This document shows positions 30,680-33,911 of a stretch of DNA of 33,911 nt, in pieces (positions within the stretch are counted from its first letter, which is position 1; each line of letters opens with the position of its first letter). The stretch covers positions 1-33,911 of the forward strand of contig WRLV01000018.1 in the NCBI GenBank assembly GCA_009777445.1, given 5' to 3'. Source of the DNA: Oscillospiraceae bacterium (lineage in GTDB: Bacteria; Bacillota; Clostridia; Oscillospirales; Ruminococcaceae). The notes beneath the pieces were generated by a model. That model ran no database searches. It saw nothing but the letters and a program-made list of their open reading frames with translations, and was not told where the DNA came from. The translations under genes and the position numbers were made by a program.

Positions 30680-33076
30680 GTGAGATATAGACTAAACCTC
30701 ACGGGGAAAAATTCTAACGAAATCTACACTATTTCTTTGCCGCAAAATCTTATTGGCTTTTTGGGGTATGATTTTACGGCTTTTATGGAACGGTGTAATG
30801 ACCTTTGCAGGTTTTTTCTTAAAACCGGCAAATATCGTCAAGACGAAGTTGTGGAAGTGCGCAACTCTATTTCGCCTTGCCATAAATATTATGAATATAA
30901 CATGAGAACGGTGTTCGACAAAATTGTTATAGACTGTTGGATTGAATATCTGTGCCGCCAAAACGAAATAGGAATCGTGGCACTTTGGAACAGCTATATC
31001 CACTGCCGAAACGATTTTGAAAAGGCGGTGTTCACGCGCCTTAACGAATATCGACACAACAGAGCGCATAATCAATGGGTTAATATCTTGAAAATTCAAG
31101 AATACGCGACACGCAAGGCTGAGTTTGTTTTCGGCAAAAAGGTTAGAAATTCCGCAGAAGCTTCAGCTAAAGTCGGTTATTTCGATTTGATGTTTAACGT
31201 TACATCAAATGAGATGGGCTTTGATTTGAGTGAGATGCCCGAAAACGTAGTATCTATTGTCGGGCGCACACCAAATTCCCCCTTTACAATGAGTAATGTC
31301 AGCCGCGAAATTATACGCAACGTATTAGCGGACATGCCTGATAATGCCGACAAGAAGCCTTCTTCTAAGCGTGCCCCCGCGCTTTTCGACCAAACCGCAA
31401 TGGATGCTTTCACCGAAATTAAGGCGTTCTTGCCCGATGAACCCGACAGTATTATTAATACCCTGATTAAGTCAATGGGTGAGGCCCAAAAGGTATATGT
31501 TCCGGGTGGGTTTAAAGCGGTTATTGATTTGGAATTTGACGCGTTGACCGAGTTCGGCGGCGTTATGCAAAAGTGTTTGAACTGTGGGGAGTATTATCTG
31601 AAAGACGAAAGTTATCAATACGACTATTGCGACCGCGCCGTCAGAGGGGTTGAAAGCTGCATTGATAAAATGGGGATTAAATCGCAAACAACTCGCATTG
31701 CCGCCCCCGTTCAAGCTGTTGATACGGCGTTGGTTAATGAACGCTGTGACCTTCTTTATCGCGAGATGTCAGAGCGGGTAAACGTTGATTTAACCCAACG
31801 CGATTTTTCAGATTGGTATAAATTTTTAACCGCAATAAGAGAGAATTTGCTTAACGGCATGGCGACAATGAAAGATTTTGACAGCTTTGTTGAATATTCA
31901 AAGAGTATAAGCTTTACCCCCATAAAACAAAAACCCGAAGCAGAGCCGACACCTGTTGAAATTGACGAAAAGGGAAGAGAAGTTCGCCCGTTTGTATTTG
32001 AAAAAATTGACAGAAAAGAGCTTTCGGAGCATGACAGCCTGCTATATGAAACACCGAAAGAAACGTCACAGCCGTTTCCCGTTAAAACATTCAGAAAAGC
32101 AGATGTCACGCCGTTTGATGAGGAGAGAAAATTTGACACCGATGACTCGTTAGATGATTTAAAGGCACTGCTCAGTGGAGCAAGTAAATCTTCGCCGATG
32201 CCGTCTGCTATCGGCGGCTCGCTATCTGCTTCCGGCGGCTCATCATCTGCTACCGGCGGCTCGCCGTCTGCTACCGGCGGCTCGCCGGGTGGTTTTTTTC
32301 AGGCTAAAGTAATACGTGTTCCTACTCCTGTTGAGAATGAAAATGAGGTTACGCTTGTACCCGGGGTGAAACCCGTTTTGGTACAGGGTTTTTCGGGCAA
32401 AGATTTGTATGACGAAGAACCCGAAATACAGCCGCCGCTTAAAAATAAACCCGTTCAACCCGACAGAGCAACCCTCTCTCAAACAAGCAAAGACATTCCA
32501 CCCCAAACCGACAGTGACGTAAAAATATACGAACCGGCGGCTCCGATGAAACTTTACGAACGTGCGACTCAAAAGAAACACATTTCTCATTTGCCTCTTG
32601 AGGGGCAATCGCCAAGTCGCTTGCCGGCAGCTGACATTTCCTCTACGCAACAACCGCGCGAGCGTGTCGCGAGCGTTTACAACGACGAGTATGCACCTCT
32701 CAAAACCATCTCTGTTGACGATTTGCGGGGCGGCAAATCAAAAGAGTCGCCTGAAACTCGCGCACAATACGCAGTTTCTTCCTATAAATCAGCATCACAA
32801 GCCCCTTTTATTTCTCCTCACGGCGATTTTTCTTTTGGAACGTCTATTGAGGATGGCGAAAGCTTGTCGCGAAGTATTCCCTACCCAACGCAAGAACGCT
32901 CTGCAAAAGAGGTGAGGTTCAATGATTTTTTAGACGGTTTTGGGCGTGGTGACGGCTTTCCCAATAAGAAAGATTCAGAAGAGCCGCCACAATCTCACAA
33001 AACCCAAAGAGTCATGGATGCACTCTTCAAACCAAGCAAACCTAGTTTGTCGTTGAATGTTAAGAATAGAGAGTGA
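30680..33076 (+). CDS. large protein with Cys4 motif and disordered repeat linker
   Basis: 798 residues from GTG 30680 (GAGGTG upstream, 9 bases after the previous stop). No signal peptide. The N-terminal part (about 1-430) looks globular and helical and holds a Cys4 pattern (Cys299, Cys302, Cys317, Cys327 in KCLNCGEYYLKD...YCDR), similar to the zinc-binding segment of DUF6076-type proteins; that assignment is tentative. From about 430 it is acidic, Pro/Ser-rich and probably disordered, with four 7-residue repeats of SATGGSP type (509-536), and it ends in short conserved-looking blocks (VRFNDFLDGFGRG, RVMDALFKPSKPSLSL). It is paired with the membrane protein upstream. Role unknown; a scaffold or adaptor is only a guess. 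Confidence 0.75.
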   Translation: MRYRLNLTGKNSNEIYTISLPQNLIGFLGYDFTAFMERCNDLCRFFLKTGKYRQDEVVEVRNSISPCHKYYEYNMRTVFDKIVIDCWIEYLCRQNEIGIVALWNSYIHCRNDFEKAVFTRLNEYRHNRAHNQWVNILKIQEYATRKAEFVFGKKVRNSAEASAKVGYFDLMFNVTSNEMGFDLSEMPENVVSIVGRTPNSPFTMSNVSREIIRNVLADMPDNADKKPSSKRAPALFDQTAMDAFTEIKAFLPDEPDSIINTLIKSMGEAQKVYVPGGFKAVIDLEFDALTEFGGVMQKCLNCGEYYLKDESYQYDYCDRAVRGVESCIDKMGIKSQTTRIAAPVQAVDTALVNERCDLLYREMSERVNVDLTQRDFSDWYKFLTAIRENLLNGMATMKDFDSFVEYSKSISFTPIKQKPEAEPTPVEIDEKGREVRPFVFEKIDRKELSEHDSLLYETPKETSQPFPVKTFRKADVTPFDEERKFDTDDSLDDLKALLSGASKSSPMPSAIGGSLSASGGSSSATGGSPSATGGSPGGFFQAKVIRVPTPVENENEVTLVPGVKPVLVQGFSGKDLYDEEPEIQPPLKNKPVQPDRATLSQTSKDIPPQTDSDVKIYEPAAPMKLYERATQKKHISHLPLEGQSPSRLPAADISSTQQPRERVASVYNDEYAPLKTISVDDLRGGKSKESPETRAQYAVSSYKSASQAPFISPHGDFSFGTSIEDGESLSRSIPYPTQERSAKEVRFNDFLDGFGRGDGFPNKKDSEEPPQSHKTQRVMDALFKPSKPSLSLNVKNRE
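32204..32287 (+). repeat. 21-bp tandem repeat, four copies
   Basis: Units start at 32204, 32225, 32246 and 32267, with core TCTGCTACCGGCGGCTC. The last two are identical and the first two differ by a few bases. Each encodes seven residues (SAxGGSx), so copy number changes keep the frame. Confidence 0.9.
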
Positions 33077-33099
33077 TGGCAGTTGGCACTCCAATCAAA

Positions 33100-33645
33100 T
33101 TATGCCATTATGTTCATAGTGCTATTTGTTGTTTGGAACACGGTTTTTGCGTTGGCGTTTTTTGATTGTTCGCGGGCTGTTCCGCCCGGTTTTATTGTGA
33201 GTGGTAACATTTCACGATGTTTTTTATCATCGGGTTGGCTCTTTTTAAGGGCGGTGATGGCAGCGGTTAAATCTCTTATTGCTTTTTCCAATTCTTCAGC
33301 GGTGGCTTCATCGTTTAAACTGACCGCTTTTGTTATACCGTATATTTTCATAAGCTGTTTCCAACTTCTGCCTGAATACATATTTGATTGCATCATTTCG
33401 ACACGTTTCAACAAGCCGTTAAGTGTCACTTTTTTCATCTCGGCAGTTAATTTGTCGCTATTTTCATTTGTTGTGGAGAAGCGGTCGCGTAAGTCATTAC
33501 GTGGCTTATCGAAATTTTCGGCTTTCTCATCTTCTGCGCCTCGCTGCTCATCAAGCGTTTCGGACTCGTCACGTTTAAGCTCGTTCGTTTCCTTCGATTC
33601 ATAGGTTTTATAAGGCTCATACCCATTCACACTTATAATGTTCAT
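33100..33645 (-). CDS. charged helical protein of unknown function
   Basis: 181 residues, convergent with the 798-aa gene (23 bases between their ends). No signal peptide or membrane span. The N-terminal 65 residues are strongly charged and probably disordered (KETNELKRDESETLDEQRGAEDEKAENFDKPRNDLRDRF). The middle (about 66-140) looks helical, with MKKVTLNGLLKRVEMMQSNMYSGRSWKQLMKIYGI and ATAEELEKAIRDLTAAITALKK. A TTGAGG ribosome site precedes ATG 33645. No family recognised. A bidirectional terminator lies upstream, so it is probably transcribed alone. Confidence 0.65.
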   Translation of the reverse strand: MNIISVNGYEPYKTYESKETNELKRDESETLDEQRGAEDEKAENFDKPRNDLRDRFSTTNENSDKLTAEMKKVTLNGLLKRVEMMQSNMYSGRSWKQLMKIYGITKAVSLNDEATAEELEKAIRDLTAAITALKKSQPDDKKHREMLPLTIKPGGTAREQSKNANAKTVFQTTNSTMNIMA

Positions 33646-33724
33646 ACCTTTTACCTCAATGTCCGTAATATTTTCAGCTTATATATTTTATCGACAGAAG
33701 ACAGAAAAACTTTATAAAAATAAA

Positions 33725-33760
33725 CACCGCCCTGCAGTTTTTGTCGGGCGGTGGTTTTTT
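33725..33760 (+). terminator. bidirectional terminator
   Basis: CACCGCCC (33725-33732) pairs with GGGCGGTG (33746-33753) over a 13-base loop and is followed by GTTTTTT. On the minus strand the stem is followed by TTTATTTTTATA, suited to end the partial gene at the right edge. Loop and stem closely match, in inverted orientation, the hairpin at 4865-4896, so this is a dispersed terminator unit. Confidence 0.75.
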
Positions 33761-33780
33761 GGAATGTCTTGCGTAAATGG

Positions 33781-33826
33781 GTGAGGGTGGGGTGGAAAGA
33801 CCAACGTTCTAACCCCCCACCCTCAC
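33781..33826 (-). repeat. 12-bp inverted repeat over a stop codon
   Basis: GTGAGGGTGGGG (33781-33792) pairs perfectly with CCCCACCCTCAC (33815-33826) over a 22-base loop. The right arm contains the TGA stop (33825-33823) of the partial minus-strand gene. There is no U-tract. Confidence 0.6.
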
Positions 33827-33911
33827 TCTCTCATTTGAAATTGTGATTTTTGAACCACATACCCCTCAGGCAACGCTTCAAAGAGCGAAATAATCCATGT
33901 TTTATAATCAC
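33823..33911 (-). CDS. C-terminal end of an unknown gene
   Basis: The minus-strand frame from the window edge to the TGA at 33825-33823 gives 28 residues ending LFEALPEGYVVQKSQFQMRE. The composition looks like a genuine protein end, and terminator structures follow it. Too little remains to name a family; the two other frames are less protein-like. Confidence 0.5.
   Translation of the reverse strand, partial: DYKTWIISLFEALPEGYVVQKSQFQMRE

Noticed and set aside
32204-32287. Short direct repeats as a possible CRISPR or origin iteron.
   Set aside because: Contiguous 21-bp units inside a reading frame, no spacers.

Overview
The window reads as chromosomal DNA of a low-GC Gram-positive bacterium of the class Clostridia, probably a gut-type member of the Oscillospirales/Ruminococcaceae. 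The reasons are the str operon (rpsL-rpsG-fusA-tuf) lying near an mra/dcw cell-wall and division cluster, strong GGAGG ribosome binding sites, a MurE with the meso-diaminopimelate motif DNPR, a PASTA-bearing division PBP, BspA-like leucine-rich repeats and no ftsA beside ftsZ. The lineage is inferred from gene content; no rRNA or tRNA is present to test it.

Layout. (1) 1-4.7 kb, minus strand: a cluster of secreted lipoproteins, two of them paralogues that share the same leader hairpin, preceded by a 518-aa coiled-coil protein of unknown function. (2) 4.8-8.0 kb, minus strand: a repeat-rich spacer, then a YfbR-type 5'-deoxynucleotidase translationally coupled to a class A PBP. (3) 8.0-12.7 kb, plus strand: the str operon from a strong promoter, with a second promoter before tuf and a terminator after it. 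(4) 12.7-15.7 kb: accessory genes (tautomerase, PIN protein with a small partner, BspA-like lipoprotein) and a divergent AbrB/PIN toxin-antitoxin pair. (5) 15.8-29.7 kb, plus strand: the division/wall cluster mraZ-rsmH-ftsL-ftsI-murE-mraY-ftsW-murG-murA-ftsQ-ftsZ, broken once by an antisense RelE-type toxin-antitoxin pair. murF, murD, murC, murB and ftsA are absent from it. (6) 29.9-33.9 kb: a membrane protein and a large repeat-containing protein of unknown function right after ftsZ, a convergent unknown gene, terminators, and the tail of another gene at the right edge.

How it fits together. MurA starts UDP-MurNAc synthesis, MurE adds the diamino acid, MraY and MurG make lipid I and lipid II, FtsW/FtsI and the class A PBP polymerise and crosslink, and FtsL/FtsQ/FtsZ build the divisome. 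The cluster begins with a near-consensus sigma-A promoter followed by four TGGNN boxes at exact 10-bp spacing, matching the MraZ operator architecture, so autoregulation by MraZ is likely.

Most notable structures. A dispersed element built of TTGACA-rich modules plus small perfect palindromes sits at or over several stop codons (yfbR, the BspA-like gene, murE, weakly ftsZ). It appears to supply the -35 box of the PBP promoter and the last 11 residues of MurE. A T-tract/A-tract near-palindrome lies directly upstream of the -35 box at the rpsL, tuf and ftsZ promoters. I found no CRISPR array, transposase or RNA gene.
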